Shown: positions 34,530 through 44,768 of the stretch, piece after piece | Numbering within the stretch: position 1 is the first letter of the stretch | Layout of the letters: every line of letters starts with the position of its first letter | Assembly: GCA_016928155.1 (NCBI GenBank) | Contig: JAFGLG010000002.1 | Coordinates: 124,001-188,000 of the forward strand | Direction: 5' to 3' | Source of the DNA: Candidatus Woesearchaeota archaeon | GTDB lineage: Archaea > Nanobdellota > Nanobdellia > Woesearchaeales > JAFGLG01 | DNA: 64,000 nucleotides | Made by a program: the position numbers and the translations under genes | Notes under the pieces: generated by a model | What the model was told of the DNA's origin: nothing | The model's input: only the letters and a program-made list of their open reading frames with translations | The model's database searches: none

Positions 34530-35717
34530 ATGGATTTTAACATAATACTGGCGATCGCTTTCATCCTTTTTCTTATCATCTTCACAATCATCAAGAGGAA
34601 GAGCGTAGTCCTCCAGAAAGTCCTCTGGCCTGTTGTCTATGTGATCATGTGGAAGACAGGATTCGGGCTCAAGCTGATGGACAGATGGGGCAAGAAATAC
34701 AAGGGCCTGATACAGCTCCTCGGGCAGGCCAGCATCGGACTGGCTTTCCTGGGCATGGCCTACATCTCAATCTCAATATTGATAGTCATCTTCAAGATGA
34801 TAACAGCACCTGAAAGCATCCAAGGAGGATTTGCCCTTGTGCTTCCATTCACCAACATACCAGGAGTCGGATATCTGCCGTTCACATACTGGATCATAGC
34901 AATATTCGTCCTCGCTGTCGTGCATGAGTTCAGCCACGGAGTGATGGCAAGGGCATATGATGTGCCTGTGCAGAGCTCAGGATTCGCAATATTCTCAATA
35001 ATAGCGCCGATCATACCTGCTGCATTCGTGGAGCCGGACGAGAAAGTGCTGCAGAAGAGGGATGAGGTGACGCAGAACTCAGTATTCGCAGCAGGACCGA
35101 TATCAAATGTCGCGCTCGGATTCGTGTTCCTCCTAATAATGATGTTCGTGTTCGCGCCGATAGAGGCCAGGATAACAGAACCCACAGGGTTCATAATGAC
35201 ACCGAATGATCCAGAGATGCCGGCAGCTAAAGCAGGCATGCCAGACAAGTTCCTTGTGACAAACTTCAACGGCGAAGAGACAGCCGACGCGAACAAGTTC
35301 ATGGAACAGATGTATTACTGCACAGCTCCCGGCGATGAGATAACAGTCGGCAACAAAAACCAATCCTTCACATTCACCGCAGTGCCAAGGCCAGAGGACC
35401 CGAACAAAGGGATAATAGGCGTGAGCACCTTCGAGAACCAGAGAGATGTAAAACCCCAATATGCCATGTGGAAAGCGCCATTCTACTGGTTCAAGGGACT
35501 GTTCAAATGGCTGTTCCTGCTCAACCTCTTCATAGGGCTGGCAAACCTATTGCCTCTCGGAATCGTGGATGGGGGAAGGATGCTCCAGATAGCACTGAAG
35601 AAGATAATGAAGAATGAGAAGCACGCAAACAAGATTTGGGGGATGATAAGCTTCCTCTTCATAGGGCTGATTGTATTGGGGCTGGTCCTGCAGTATGTAG
35701 GGAATCCATTCGGCTGA
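34530..35717 (+). CDS. Site-2 protease family membrane metalloprotease (M50)
   Basis: 395 aa. HEFSHG zinc motif in a membrane helix, FAAGPISN, a PDZ-like middle part, and the second-metal-binding NLLPLGIVDGGR. Several transmembrane helices (SILIVIFKM, IAIFVLAVV, FLFIGLIVLG). Cleaves transmembrane substrates, often in stress signalling. Starts one base after eL40. Confidence 0.9.
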   Translation: MDFNIILAIAFILFLIIFTIIKRKSVVLQKVLWPVVYVIMWKTGFGLKLMDRWGKKYKGLIQLLGQASIGLAFLGMAYISISILIVIFKMITAPESIQGGFALVLPFTNIPGVGYLPFTYWIIAIFVLAVVHEFSHGVMARAYDVPVQSSGFAIFSIIAPIIPAAFVEPDEKVLQKRDEVTQNSVFAAGPISNVALGFVFLLIMMFVFAPIEARITEPTGFIMTPNDPEMPAAKAGMPDKFLVTNFNGEETADANKFMEQMYYCTAPGDEITVGNKNQSFTFTAVPRPEDPNKGIIGVSTFENQRDVKPQYAMWKAPFYWFKGLFKWLFLLNLFIGLANLLPLGIVDGGRMLQIALKKIMKNEKHANKIWGMISFLFIGLIVLGLVLQYVGNPFG

Positions 35718-35759
35718 TTTCTGACAAAATTTAAATAGGATGCTTGGATACAGGCATAT

Positions 35760-36440
35760 ATGAAAAAAGAGGCACAGGAGATTCTCAGAGAGCTGAAGAA
35801 GCACGGCTCAAAGCGCAATATAGATGGGATGGCGAGGTTCGGCATAGATTCAAGCTCTGCATATGGAGTGAGCATGCCGATCATAAGAAGCATTGCGAAG
35901 AAGCTCGGCAAGAACCATGAACTCGGGCTTGAGCTCTGGAAACATGATGTGCATGAAGCAAAGATCATGAGCTGCCTTGTCCTTGAGCCTGAAAAGCTGA
36001 CTGACAAGGAGACTGAGAGATTTGTCAAAGGATTCTACTCATGGGACCTAGTGGACCAATTCTGCCTGAACCTGCTTGACAAGTTGCCTGATGCCCGCAA
36101 GAAAGCGATAGAATGGAGCAAACGCGAGAGAGAGTTCGAAAAAAGGACAGGATATGCCCTAATGGCAGTGCTTGCAGTGCATGACAAGAAGACAGGAGAC
36201 AAGGGATTCATCAAATTCCTGCCGCACATTGCCAGAGGAGCGACTGATGAGAGGAATTTCGTCAAGAAAGCAGTCAACTGGGCGCTCAGACAGATAGGCA
36301 AGAGGAGCAGGATGCTCAACAAGGAAGCAATCCAATGCGCATCAAGAATCCAGAAGATCAACAATAGAGCAGCTAAATGGATAGCAAATGATGCACTGCG
36401 AGAACTGAAGAGCGATGCTGTCAAGAAGAGGCTGAAATGA
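35760..36440 (+). CDS. DNA alkylation repair protein (AlkD-like)
   Basis: 226 aa HEAT-like repeat protein with the AlkD pattern GMARFGIDSSSAYGVSMPIIR, ELWKHDVHEAKIMSC, GFYSWDLVDQFC, EWSKREREFEKRTGYALMA, and GATDERNFVKKAVNWALRQIG. AlkD relatives remove alkylated bases. Leaderless or short leader; it overlaps the lipase gene by 4 nt (ATGA), so the pair is co-translated. Confidence 0.85.
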   Translation: MKKEAQEILRELKKHGSKRNIDGMARFGIDSSSAYGVSMPIIRSIAKKLGKNHELGLELWKHDVHEAKIMSCLVLEPEKLTDKETERFVKGFYSWDLVDQFCLNLLDKLPDARKKAIEWSKREREFEKRTGYALMAVLAVHDKKTGDKGFIKFLPHIARGATDERNFVKKAVNWALRQIGKRSRMLNKEAIQCASRIQKINNRAAKWIANDALRELKSDAVKKRLK

Positions 36441-38950
36441 AAAAGCCGGCAAAAAGAAAGAAAGCGAGGAGAGCCCAAAAAAGGGAGAAGACACTGGCAG
36501 ATGAAGTCGCAGACGAGGTCAAGAAAGCGCCGAAGCACAGGAAGATAATATGGGCAGCGGCAATACTGATCCTTCTATTGACACTATTCTCAGTCGCCAA
36601 ATACAAGACATCGTACATAATCGGAGAGGATCTTGTCCTTGTCCTGAAACCAGAGACAATAAACCTTGAACTTTTCAACTCGCAGCAATACAATATCCGA
36701 TTTGAAGTCAGCACAAACAACAAGATAAGCTGCAGAGCAAGCTGTGAAGCAGCACTCGATGACCTGAGCACAGGAAAAAAAGAGCTTGCAGATGCAAGAA
36801 CCCTCGAGCCAAGAGAACCATTTGTCCTGAATTGGAGCTCAAAAGCGCCAAAATACGGAAAAGGGCAGACATTATACCAATTCACAGTAAAATGCCACAA
36901 CATAAAGCAATTCGGATGCCCGACAGGAGAGGAAGAAGTCCAGAGGACTGCACTTGCATCAATCAACTACGGGCCGAGCGAGGAGCTGCAGGGCATGATA
37001 ACAAGACTGGGAGAAAGGCTTACAGCGAAGATAAAAGAATCCAACAAAGCAATGCTATACTTCTCAAGCCTGGAAAATGCAAACAGACAAGAAAAACTCC
37101 TCCAGAGAAACATTAGCGCCCACCAAGAGATGCTTGAGAAGCTCGGATCTGACTCCATAGAGATGATAAGACTGTGGGATCTCCTACTTTTTGACGAACT
37201 CAATGAGGAGATAGGCCAATATGAGCTGGACATCCTCGGATTCAGCCATGCACTGGATGAACTCAATAAGACACTCCAATCTGAAGCCAGAGCACACAAT
37301 GAAATCGTCCAGAGGATATCGGGATTCGACCTCACAGACCTTGCAGACTATTACAGGATAGGGAAATATGAGAATGAACAGGAGATCATCGAAGATGCGA
37401 ACCAGACAGCAGCCAACCTCAGGGAGGTCATCAGGAGAATAAGAGAAAAGACATACAACACAAGCAAAACAAAAGATGAAGTGCTCATGATCGAAAGCGA
37501 CCTGAAAGAGATACATGATGATATGGGCAGATACCATGAAGAGATCGACAAAGAACTGAAAGCGATCGATCTTGAGAACCATATGCTCTGCAAGCTGAGA
37601 GAATCATGCACAGCAAGCATTGTCAGGCAGGCAAACACCAGCATGACAGAGAAATGCAAAGATGCATTCCAACTGTCAGAAGAAAGGGATGACAGGGAAA
37701 AAATATTCTTCCTTCAATTCTCCAATGAAAGCAACAAGAGCCTAACTGAACTGCAGCAGAAGGCGATATATTCAGCCGGGATACAGGACATGACCAATAT
37801 GACAGACTTCCTGAAGAGAGCAGACTATCTTGTGAACAGGACATATGCAGAATTCCATGGGCAGACAGCAAACCAGCCGATAATACTTAACCAGACAATA
37901 GCAAACCTCAGCGAAAGGATGATAAAAATCGGGCTCAAGCTTGATGAGACAATGAATTTCACATACCTGCACAATAAATGCGCCATATCCAACAATACAG
38001 AGGACATCACAGAAGGGATAAACCTGATGCTGCCACTGGCAGAGCTGAACATGACACCCGTCAACATAACCCTGACAGACCCGACACTCAAGGAGCATAA
38101 GGCAGTGTGCTGCGTGTTCGGAGAATGCAAGGAATGCTGCCAATATCCGGACTGCGAAGATGATGAAGCCTCATTCCCACTGATAATACTGCATGGGCAT
38201 GCATTCAACATGAAGACAAGCCCGGACTATTCCCTCAACAGCTTTGTCAAGATAGAGAACAAGCTTCAGGGAGACGGCTACATAAATGCAGGCTTCATAA
38301 GCCCGAAAGTTGTGTTCGACGAGGAATCAAAAGGAAGGCTCGGTCTTACAGGCAATCCGGTGTTCCTGACAACCACATATTATTATGACGTATACAACGA
38401 AGAAGGGGAATATCTCCTGGCGCCGCAGAAGAGCGAGAACATCGACACCTATGCACTGAGGCTGAAAGATATCGTCGACAATGTCATCTACAAGACAGGA
38501 AGGGCAGAAGTCAACATACTAGCGCACTCCATGGGCGGGCTTGTTACACGAAGGTACATGCAGATATTCGGAGACGACAAGGTCAACAAGCTCATCATGC
38601 TCGGCACACCAAACAAGGGAATAACAGGATCGACGCAGACAGCATGCGGGCTTTTCGGCGGGAACAAAGAATGCGGGGACATGACAGCAGGATCCATATT
38701 CATAAAGAAAGTCAATGACGAGAACCTGCAGCCAGATGATGCTGAGCTCTATACAGTGACAGGATGGGGGTGCGACATGGATGGCAGGAACGGGGACGGG
38801 GTCGTGCTTGCAGAGAATGTCATGATATATCATGCCCGAAATTTCAACATGACAGGCAACTGCTCATTCTTCACAACACTGCACACAGAAATGCTTGACA
38901 TAGACAAGTACCCCCAGGTGTATGAGGACATAAGGGAAGCGCTTGATTAA
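36437..38950 (+). CDS. Membrane-anchored alpha/beta hydrolase (lipase-like), 837 aa
   Basis: Basic N terminus, one membrane helix (about 35-55, IIWAAAILILLLTLFSVAKY), long helical coiled-coil region (about 170-500), Cys-rich stretch (CCVFGECKECCQYPDC) and then a hydrolase domain near 595-837 with ILHGH, nucleophile motif AHSMGG and late Asp/His (GDGVVLAENV, LHTEM). Resembles PGAP1/lipase-like domains. Probably outside the membrane. An unusual fusion of a coiled coil to a lipase; substrate not known. Convergent with the metalloprotease (4-nt overlap). Confidence 0.75.
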   Translation: MKKPAKRKKARRAQKREKTLADEVADEVKKAPKHRKIIWAAAILILLLTLFSVAKYKTSYIIGEDLVLVLKPETINLELFNSQQYNIRFEVSTNNKISCRASCEAALDDLSTGKKELADARTLEPREPFVLNWSSKAPKYGKGQTLYQFTVKCHNIKQFGCPTGEEEVQRTALASINYGPSEELQGMITRLGERLTAKIKESNKAMLYFSSLENANRQEKLLQRNISAHQEMLEKLGSDSIEMIRLWDLLLFDELNEEIGQYELDILGFSHALDELNKTLQSEARAHNEIVQRISGFDLTDLADYYRIGKYENEQEIIEDANQTAANLREVIRRIREKTYNTSKTKDEVLMIESDLKEIHDDMGRYHEEIDKELKAIDLENHMLCKLRESCTASIVRQANTSMTEKCKDAFQLSEERDDREKIFFLQFSNESNKSLTELQQKAIYSAGIQDMTNMTDFLKRADYLVNRTYAEFHGQTANQPIILNQTIANLSERMIKIGLKLDETMNFTYLHNKCAISNNTEDITEGINLMLPLAELNMTPVNITLTDPTLKEHKAVCCVFGECKECCQYPDCEDDEASFPLIILHGHAFNMKTSPDYSLNSFVKIENKLQGDGYINAGFISPKVVFDEESKGRLGLTGNPVFLTTTYYYDVYNEEGEYLLAPQKSENIDTYALRLKDIVDNVIYKTGRAEVNILAHSMGGLVTRRYMQIFGDDKVNKLIMLGTPNKGITGSTQTACGLFGGNKECGDMTAGSIFIKKVNDENLQPDDAELYTVTGWGCDMDGRNGDGVVLAENVMIYHARNFNMTGNCSFFTTLHTEMLDIDKYPQVYEDIREALD

Positions 38951-40413
38951 TCATCCACCGGGCCGAAGAAAAGGCCATAGATGAAATCCACAATCGCGAC
39001 CTTTATCTTATTCTTGAAAGTTGCACCCTCATAAGAGATCAATCCCTGCTCCAGGGCCTCTTCAATGCCCATCTCCTTGGAAAGCAATGAGTTGACAGTG
39101 TTAGCATCAGTGAAGATGAGCATTGTGGGATCAGGAGAAGGTTCAGGGATGATGTCGATGATAAGCCCATCTTGTGTGAGGATGAAGAAGCTGCCATCAT
39201 CCATTATTTGGAGATTGATACGCTCATCAGCAAAGAGCTTAGCGAATCCAGGGATCTGGCCGAGATTGTTGTTGTAGAGCTGCTTGATCTCTTCCAAATC
39301 AATGCCGGGAAGCGGATCAGGAAAATATCCGCAGTCATCAACATGATCCCGGCATCCATGAACAACAGGAATATCAGACATCTTCACACATTGCCACTCA
39401 AGAACCTCATAGTTGAACAAGCATGCCTCGTCAGCAGCACAGTCCTTATCGCATTGAGCCGGGATCTGCTTATCACTATCTCCTGCCTGTACTGTCGGAA
39501 GATTGGCGCAGCCCACAGGTGGTGCAGGAGACGAGCACACAGCCGGGTGAGGGATGACTATCAGCTTCACGCAGTTCCAGCACTTTGTCTGATAATTATA
39601 ATAACATCTTGAACCCTCTTCACATCTCTTATTGCAGTCCTCCATAGAAAAATATTCTCCTGTGCTCGGATTGCAGGAGCCATGGCACTGACAGCATACT
39701 TCACAACAGTACATATTGTCAGCGCAGACAAGATCAGATTTCGGGTCACAGCCCTCTCCCGGATCAAGCTGGCCGTTGCCGCAGCAGCATCTATCCGGAC
39801 ACGCATCATCACCGCAGATGTTCTCGACAACAGAATCAATGTGATCCTGATTCACAGTCGCATTAGGCCCGAAAGTATGGGTCATCAAGCCCCCATGCTG
39901 AGTATCATTCAGGCCCATCATGTGGCCTGCCTCATGGGCTGCATCAAGATAAGTATTGCCTGTACCATCACCGATAGGCCTTGACATCAGATTGGACCAC
40001 CAGCCCTGAGTATCCCCACCAGTCCTCGAGACATTGTACATGTAACCCATGTAGAACTCGGCACCGGTCCAGTTGGTCTGGTTCCTCGGTGGGTTATTAT
40101 TATAATCAGTGACCATAATGCAATGCCAGCCCTGAGGCGGAGAGTTCTTGCAGTCAGCAGAGGTGTTAGTGATGACCTCAAAACGCACAGGGCATCTGCA
40201 GTCACCGTATGCAGGGCTGCCTTTGTTCCATACATCCTCTATCTCCTTCTCCATCCGGTTCATGTAATCCTGGGTAGCACCCTGGAATGCTATTTTTATC
40301 GTTATGACAAGTGTGCAATCATCCAATTCGCAAGTGGTCCCTGCAGATGACAAAATGGGGAAAATGAGAAGCAATAAGATGGATATGAATACGAGCCTTT
40401 TCGTGACAATCAC
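38947..40413 (-). CDS. Secreted metzincin-like zinc metalloprotease
   Basis: Signal peptide (RLVFISILLLLIFPILSSAG), zinc motif HEAGHMMGLND and downstream Met-turn GLMTHTF, typical of metzincins. C-terminal half has many Cys in CxNGxLDPGExC-type modules (CCCGNGQLDPGEGCDP). About 485 aa. Start: GTG 40413 sits inside the SD AAGAGGTGA; ACG 40404 gives the classic signal start K-R-L-V-F. The frame could extend to 40488 but TATA-like ctttataaac at 40441-40450 is about 30 nt ahead of the SD, so that is unlikely. Confidence 0.8.
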   Translation of the reverse strand: MIVTKRLVFISILLLLIFPILSSAGTTCELDDCTLVITIKIAFQGATQDYMNRMEKEIEDVWNKGSPAYGDCRCPVRFEVITNTSADCKNSPPQGWHCIMVTDYNNNPPRNQTNWTGAEFYMGYMYNVSRTGGDTQGWWSNLMSRPIGDGTGNTYLDAAHEAGHMMGLNDTQHGGLMTHTFGPNATVNQDHIDSVVENICGDDACPDRCCCGNGQLDPGEGCDPKSDLVCADNMYCCEVCCQCHGSCNPSTGEYFSMEDCNKRCEEGSRCYYNYQTKCWNCVKLIVIPHPAVCSSPAPPVGCANLPTVQAGDSDKQIPAQCDKDCAADEACLFNYEVLEWQCVKMSDIPVVHGCRDHVDDCGYFPDPLPGIDLEEIKQLYNNNLGQIPGFAKLFADERINLQIMDDGSFFILTQDGLIIDIIPEPSPDPTMLIFTDANTVNSLLSKEMGIEEALEQGLISYEGATFKNKIKVAIVDFIYGLFFGPVDD

Positions 40414-40563
40414 CTCTTGGAGATGCTTAATAGGAATGTTGTTTATAAAGGTTATGTGATAACATAAGGTATGGCGGATAACTGACAACTAACAATAATC
40501 CGGACAATGCATTCCAAAAGATTAATAAATTTTGAGCGAAAAAAAGGATTACGAGGTGGGAAC

Positions 40564-41139
40564 ATGACCAATCTAAAAGGAAGCAAAACAGAGAAGAATC
40601 TCCTGAAAGCATTTGCCGGCGAAAGCCAGGCGAGGAACAGGTACACTTATTTCGCATCAGCTGCAAAGAAAGAAGGGTTTGAGCAGATAAGCGCGATCTT
40701 CCTTGAGACTGCAGAGAATGAGAAAGAGCATGCAAAGATATTCTTCAAGTATCTCCAAGGTGGCATGACAGAGATAACAGCGACATATCCTGCAGGGAAG
40801 ATAGGAACAACAGCAGAGAACCTGCTCTCTGCAGCAGAAGGAGAGAAAGAGGAGTGGGGCATATTGTATCCGGAATCCGAGAAGACAGCAAGAGAAGAAG
40901 GATTCGATGAGATCGCAGACTCATTCAAGGAGATAGCAGAAGTGGAAGAAGAGCATGAGAAGAGATACAGGAAGCTGCTTGAGAATGTGAAGAACGGGAC
41001 TGTGTTCAAGAAAGACAGGATAGTCAGGTGGAAATGCAGGAACTGCGGATATGTCCATGAAGGCAAGGAAGCGCCGGACAAATGCCCTGCATGCAGGCAC
41101 CCCCAGGCATACTACGAGATAAAGGAAGAGAATTACTGA
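40564..41139 (+). CDS. rbr: Rubrerythrin
   Basis: 191 aa. Two ExxH ferritin-like diiron motifs (ETAENEKEHAK, EVEEEHEKRY) and C-terminal rubredoxin centre CRNCGY/CPACRH. Reduces H2O2 in anaerobes. ATG 40564 follows GAGGTGG with 5-nt spacing; an upstream ATG at 40507 is rejected. Supports an anaerobic lifestyle. Confidence 0.94.
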   Translation: MTNLKGSKTEKNLLKAFAGESQARNRYTYFASAAKKEGFEQISAIFLETAENEKEHAKIFFKYLQGGMTEITATYPAGKIGTTAENLLSAAEGEKEEWGILYPESEKTAREEGFDEIADSFKEIAEVEEEHEKRYRKLLENVKNGTVFKKDRIVRWKCRNCGYVHEGKEAPDKCPACRHPQAYYEIKEENY

Positions 41140-41316
41140 TTTATTTTTGTTTTGTTATTGATAATGGACTTCAGCTGAGTAATATTGAAGCAGAGTCAGG
41201 TTCCATCCTTTTCCCATAAGAAATTTGGGAAATCTAAGTCCACAGAGTTGATTTTGAGTCCGTCCAATAAATTGAACGAATAGCGACTATTGAGAAAAAG
41301 ATTTAAGAGACAACCC

Positions 41317-41958
41317 CTATTGAAATCTCAGAAAATTTATCGACTTATTCAGGTCTTTTGGGTCTATAATAAAAATTGTGTCTGTCCAGCAGGATAGAAA
41401 TTCATAAATATTAACTCCGTTCTCAGCAAACAAGGATGTAAGATAGGATACCACTCCAGGAATTGTCTCAATATTTTTTGGTGATTTTATATTGATAAGC
41501 ACCATGCCCTTATTGGACTTTATGATTGCTGTCTTAACATTTTTTTCAATCAAATGAATGTATTTCTCTTGGGTGATCACAGTATAATTATCAGAACCTT
41601 CAAGGATATAAGAAAAACCCGACTCATTCTTTATTTTCAGCTGTATTTTTTCAAGTAGGTCAAAGTCAATCTTTTTTTCCAGAATAAATACAACCACCTT
41701 GTTCTTTATCTCAATCTCTGAATCAAAAAGAAGCTTTGAAATCTCTCTTTCCTGGCTGAATTCTTTCTTTAGGCTTTCTTGTTTTCTTCTGGCGGCGATC
41801 AATATGGCCTCTTTAGAGCTTTTTTTCTCAATGCTCAATTCTTTAGCTATGTGCCTTGCCAATGCCGAATAGTTGATTAGCCCTTTTTTTAGGCAGTTCT
41901 TAATGTAGGGGTGATTATCGATGTATTCGTTTGTTATATCAGTTGTATTTTTCTTCAT
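41317..41958 (-). CDS. ACT-domain regulator with N-terminal helical domain
   Basis: 213 aa. N-terminal half is helical and HTH-like (NHPYIKNCLKKGLINYSALARHIAKEL, SSKEAILIAARRK); C-terminal half looks like an ACT domain (KTAIIKSNKGMVLINIKSPKNIETIPGVVSYLTSLFAENGVNIYEFLSCWTDTIFII), which binds amino acids. Divergent from argGH across a 22-bp palindrome, so an arginine- or amino acid-responsive regulator of argGH is likely. AT-rich, like argGH. Confidence 0.72.
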   Translation of the reverse strand: MKKNTTDITNEYIDNHPYIKNCLKKGLINYSALARHIAKELSIEKKSSKEAILIAARRKQESLKKEFSQEREISKLLFDSEIEIKNKVVVFILEKKIDFDLLEKIQLKIKNESGFSYILEGSDNYTVITQEKYIHLIEKNVKTAIIKSNKGMVLINIKSPKNIETIPGVVSYLTSLFAENGVNIYEFLSCWTDTIFIIDPKDLNKSINFLRFQ

Positions 41959-41966
41959 AATTAAGC

Positions 41967-41988
41967 TTATATAGTCCGGACTATATAA
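41967..41988. promoter_or_regulatory. 22-bp perfect palindrome between regulator and argG
   Basis: TTATATAGTCCGGACTATAT with further AA completes a perfect palindrome centred on CCGG at 41977/41978. It overlaps the TATA region of the ACT regulator (TATATAG) and lies about 100 nt ahead of argG. Very likely operator. Confidence 0.75.
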
Positions 41989-42088
41989 AATTTACTAATT
42001 TGTTCCATTTAAAACATAGTTGTTTATTTCTGTCCAATTTAGGTCACTAAACATAAAAGATCCTTACACACACATATCTTTGATTAAA

Positions 42089-43312
42089 ATGAAGAATAAA
42101 GTGATACTAGCGTATTCAGGAGGGCTTGATACATCAGTAATCCTCAAATGGCTAATAGACAAAGGATATGAAGTTATTTGCTATATCGCAGATGTAGGAC
42201 AGCATGAAGATTTTGATAAAGCCAAATCCAAAGCCTTTTCCATTGGAGCAAGCAAGGTATATGTTGAGGATTTAAAAGAAGAATTTGTCCAGAAATATAT
42301 TTTCCAGGCACTGAAAGCAAATGCAGTATATGAAGGTAAGTATCTTCTCGGGACTTCTTTAGCGAGGCCATTAATAGCAAAAAAACAGATAGAAATAGCC
42401 AAAAAGGAAGGGACAAACATAGTTGCGCATGGAGCTACGGGCAAGGGAAATGATCAAGTGAGGTTTGAACTGGCTTTTATGAAACTCATGCCTAATGCAA
42501 AAATAATCAGTCCCTGGAAAGACAAAGAGTTTTTATCACAATTTGAGGGAAGGACTGCCCTGATTAATTATGCAAAAGAGAAGCGGATCCCAATAGATTC
42601 AACTCTACAGAAGCCCTATAGTATGGATGATAATCTTATGCACATAAGTTATGAGGCTGGATTGCTTGAAGATCCTAAGTATGAAGCAACAGAAGATATG
42701 TATAAGAAGACAGTTTCACCAAAAAATGCACCTGATGAAGAAACCAGGATCATTATAGAATTCAAAAAAGGCGTTCCGATTAAAGTCACTAATCTCACTG
42801 AAAACAAGACGGCTGATGGAGCATTGCAATTATTCCAATATCTTAATGAATTGGCCTCTAAGAATGGCATTGGAAGGATAGATCTTGTAGAAAATCGTTT
42901 TGTAGGCATAAAATCGCGCGGGGTATACGAAACTCCGGCAGGCACTATTTTAATAAAAGCGCATCTTGATATAGAAGGCATTACATTAGACAAAGAAGTA
43001 TGCCATATAAAAGATATGCTTATGCCAAAGATAGCGGAATTAATATATAACGGATTTTGGTTCAGTCCGGAATTTGAGTTTCTGATGGCTGCAATCGATA
43101 AAAGCCAAGAAAATATAGATGGCAAAGTATATCTCACTCTCTACAAAGGAAATGCATTAGTTACAGGACGTGAATCAGCAAAATCATTATACGATCAAAA
43201 CATCGCAAGCATGGATAAATCAGGAGGGTATAACCAAACTGATGCAATAGGCTTCATAAAACTTAATGCATTAAGGCTTAAATTAGGTGCTCACAATGAA
43301 AATATGGGATAA
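42089..43312 (+). CDS. argG: Argininosuccinate synthase
   Basis: 407 aa. ATP pyrophosphatase P-loop SGGLDTS at 10-16 plus family segments ([45 protein letters not shown]). Joins citrulline and aspartate with ATP to argininosuccinate. ATG 42089 chosen; the longer frame from 42020 is rejected. AT-rich with A-ending codons, unlike flanking genes, so probably acquired. Confidence 0.93.
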   Translation: MKNKVILAYSGGLDTSVILKWLIDKGYEVICYIADVGQHEDFDKAKSKAFSIGASKVYVEDLKEEFVQKYIFQALKANAVYEGKYLLGTSLARPLIAKKQIEIAKKEGTNIVAHGATGKGNDQVRFELAFMKLMPNAKIISPWKDKEFLSQFEGRTALINYAKEKRIPIDSTLQKPYSMDDNLMHISYEAGLLEDPKYEATEDMYKKTVSPKNAPDEETRIIIEFKKGVPIKVTNLTENKTADGALQLFQYLNELASKNGIGRIDLVENRFVGIKSRGVYETPAGTILIKAHLDIEGITLDKEVCHIKDMLMPKIAELIYNGFWFSPEFEFLMAAIDKSQENIDGKVYLTLYKGNALVTGRESAKSLYDQNIASMDKSGGYNQTDAIGFIKLNALRLKLGAHNENMG

Positions 43313-44480
43313 GGGCATTAATCTGAAAAAAGAAATCGAGAAGTTCACTGTTGGAAATGATCATGAGCTGGATAAAAAACTGGTGAAATTTGATTGTTTA
43401 GCATCAATAGCCCATGCAAAAATGCTGAAAAGCATAAATCTGCTTTCGGATGAAGAACTTGAAAAATTAGTCAATGGCTTAAATGAGATTATTGAGCTTG
43501 ATTCAAAAAACCAGTTTCTGATTAAACAAGATGATGAAGATTGCCATACAGCAATAGAAAATTACCTAGTAAAAAAATGCGGCGGGGCGGGGGGAAAAAT
43601 CCAGACTGCAAGATCCAGAAACGACCAGGTCATAACGGCTTTGCGTTTATATGAGAAAGATAAACTGGGTAAAATAAAAAACCTGATTCAAAATTTTTCA
43701 GATTCAATAGAATTTATCATAAAAAATAATGGCTCAGTAAAAATTCCTGGTTATACCCACATGCAAAAAGCGATGCCAACAGATATAAAAACATGGCTTG
43801 GAGGCTTCAATGCATCAATGCAGGACAATCTGCATATAGTTGATGCGGTCATTCAATTAATTGATCAAAATCCTTTAGGAAGCGCTGCTGGATTTGGTGT
43901 TCCTGAATTTGAAATCAATAAAGAGATGACAGCAAAAGAATTGAATTTTTCAGAAGTAATGAAAAATCCCTTATATTGTCAATTAAGCAGAGGGAAATTT
44001 GAAGCCCAAATCTTGAATGCAGTGTCAGCAGTTATGTTTGATCTGAATAAATTAGCGACCGATCTGATACTATTTAATATGAAGGAATTCGGGTATGTTG
44101 AATTACCCGCAGAATTTTGTACCGGAAGCTCTATCATGCCCCAGAAGAAGAACCCGGATGTTCTTGAGTTGATTAGGGCCAAATATCATGTTGTTCTAGG
44201 TGACGAATTCAAGGTCAAAAGCATTATTGGAAATCTTATATCTGGGTATAACAGAGATATGCAACTCACAAAAGGGCCACTAATAGATTCCTTAGAAATA
44301 TTGATCGACAGCTTGACAATAATCTCATTAGTGATTGTTAACATGAAAATAAACAAGGAAAAATGCGAAAAAGCAATAACCAAAGAGATGTATGCAACTC
44401 AAGAAGCCTATAAGTTAGTAAAACAAGGCATACCATTTAGGGAAGCGTATAAAGAGATTGGAAAGAAGTATCAAGAATAG
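43296..44480 (+). CDS. argH: Argininosuccinate lyase
   Basis: 394 aa. Fumarase/aspartase-superfamily signature [12 protein letters not shown], plus [19 protein letters not shown] and [12 protein letters not shown]. Splits argininosuccinate to arginine and fumarate. ATG 43296 overlaps the end of argG by 17 nt. Lacks nothing obvious; length is a little short of bacterial ArgH (about 460), with the C terminus trimmed. Same AT-rich composition as argG. Confidence 0.93.
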   Translation: MKIWDKGINLKKEIEKFTVGNDHELDKKLVKFDCLASIAHAKMLKSINLLSDEELEKLVNGLNEIIELDSKNQFLIKQDDEDCHTAIENYLVKKCGGAGGKIQTARSRNDQVITALRLYEKDKLGKIKNLIQNFSDSIEFIIKNNGSVKIPGYTHMQKAMPTDIKTWLGGFNASMQDNLHIVDAVIQLIDQNPLGSAAGFGVPEFEINKEMTAKELNFSEVMKNPLYCQLSRGKFEAQILNAVSAVMFDLNKLATDLILFNMKEFGYVELPAEFCTGSSIMPQKKNPDVLELIRAKYHVVLGDEFKVKSIIGNLISGYNRDMQLTKGPLIDSLEILIDSLTIISLVIVNMKINKEKCEKAITKEMYATQEAYKLVKQGIPFREAYKEIGKKYQE

Positions 44481-44502
44481 AAATTGCGCCTATCAAAATA
44501 AA

Positions 44503-44519
44503 TCTCTTTTCCAAAGAGA
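44503..44519 (+). terminator. Hairpin after argH
   Basis: TCTCTTT-TCC-AAAGAGA, 7-bp perfect stem 20 nt beyond the argH stop. No long T-run follows on the plus strand, so it may be a hairpin that stabilises the mRNA end rather than a terminator. Confidence 0.4.
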
Positions 44520-44718
44520 AAGGCAAAATGCCCGAAGGACAAGGAATCAACATTCTCTAAAAAGGAACTCAAATCTCATTGATTTTAAAGATGAATCCTG
44601 AGACCCATAATCAAAAAATCTGTATTTGGAGAAAATATTATTGGAGATGTTCATGCTATTCTTAGTGAGTACATATCTTATTGAGTACCTATTATGATTT
44701 AATATTGGATCCAGCTTG

Positions 44719-44768
44719 GATATCATGAGCGCAATCTTTATATATTACATATGTATTACAAATGTATC
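44719..44768 (+). promoter_or_regulatory. Promoter of the RHH gene with repeated half-sites
   Basis: GATATCATGA at 44719-44728, a TATA box ctttatatatt near 44736, and a direct repeat ACATATGTATT-ACAAATGTAT up to the ATG. Antitoxins of this class bind such repeats. GATATCATGA recurs at the promoter of the convergent PIN gene. Confidence 0.5.

Noticed and set aside
41140-41316. Small gene between rubrerythrin and the ACT regulator
   Set aside because: No frame with start, SD and length worth reporting in 177 nt.
42020-42088. Upstream start of argG at 42020
   Set aside because: The extra 23 residues do not resemble ArgG and cross the promoter; ATG 42089 gives the P-loop at the usual place.
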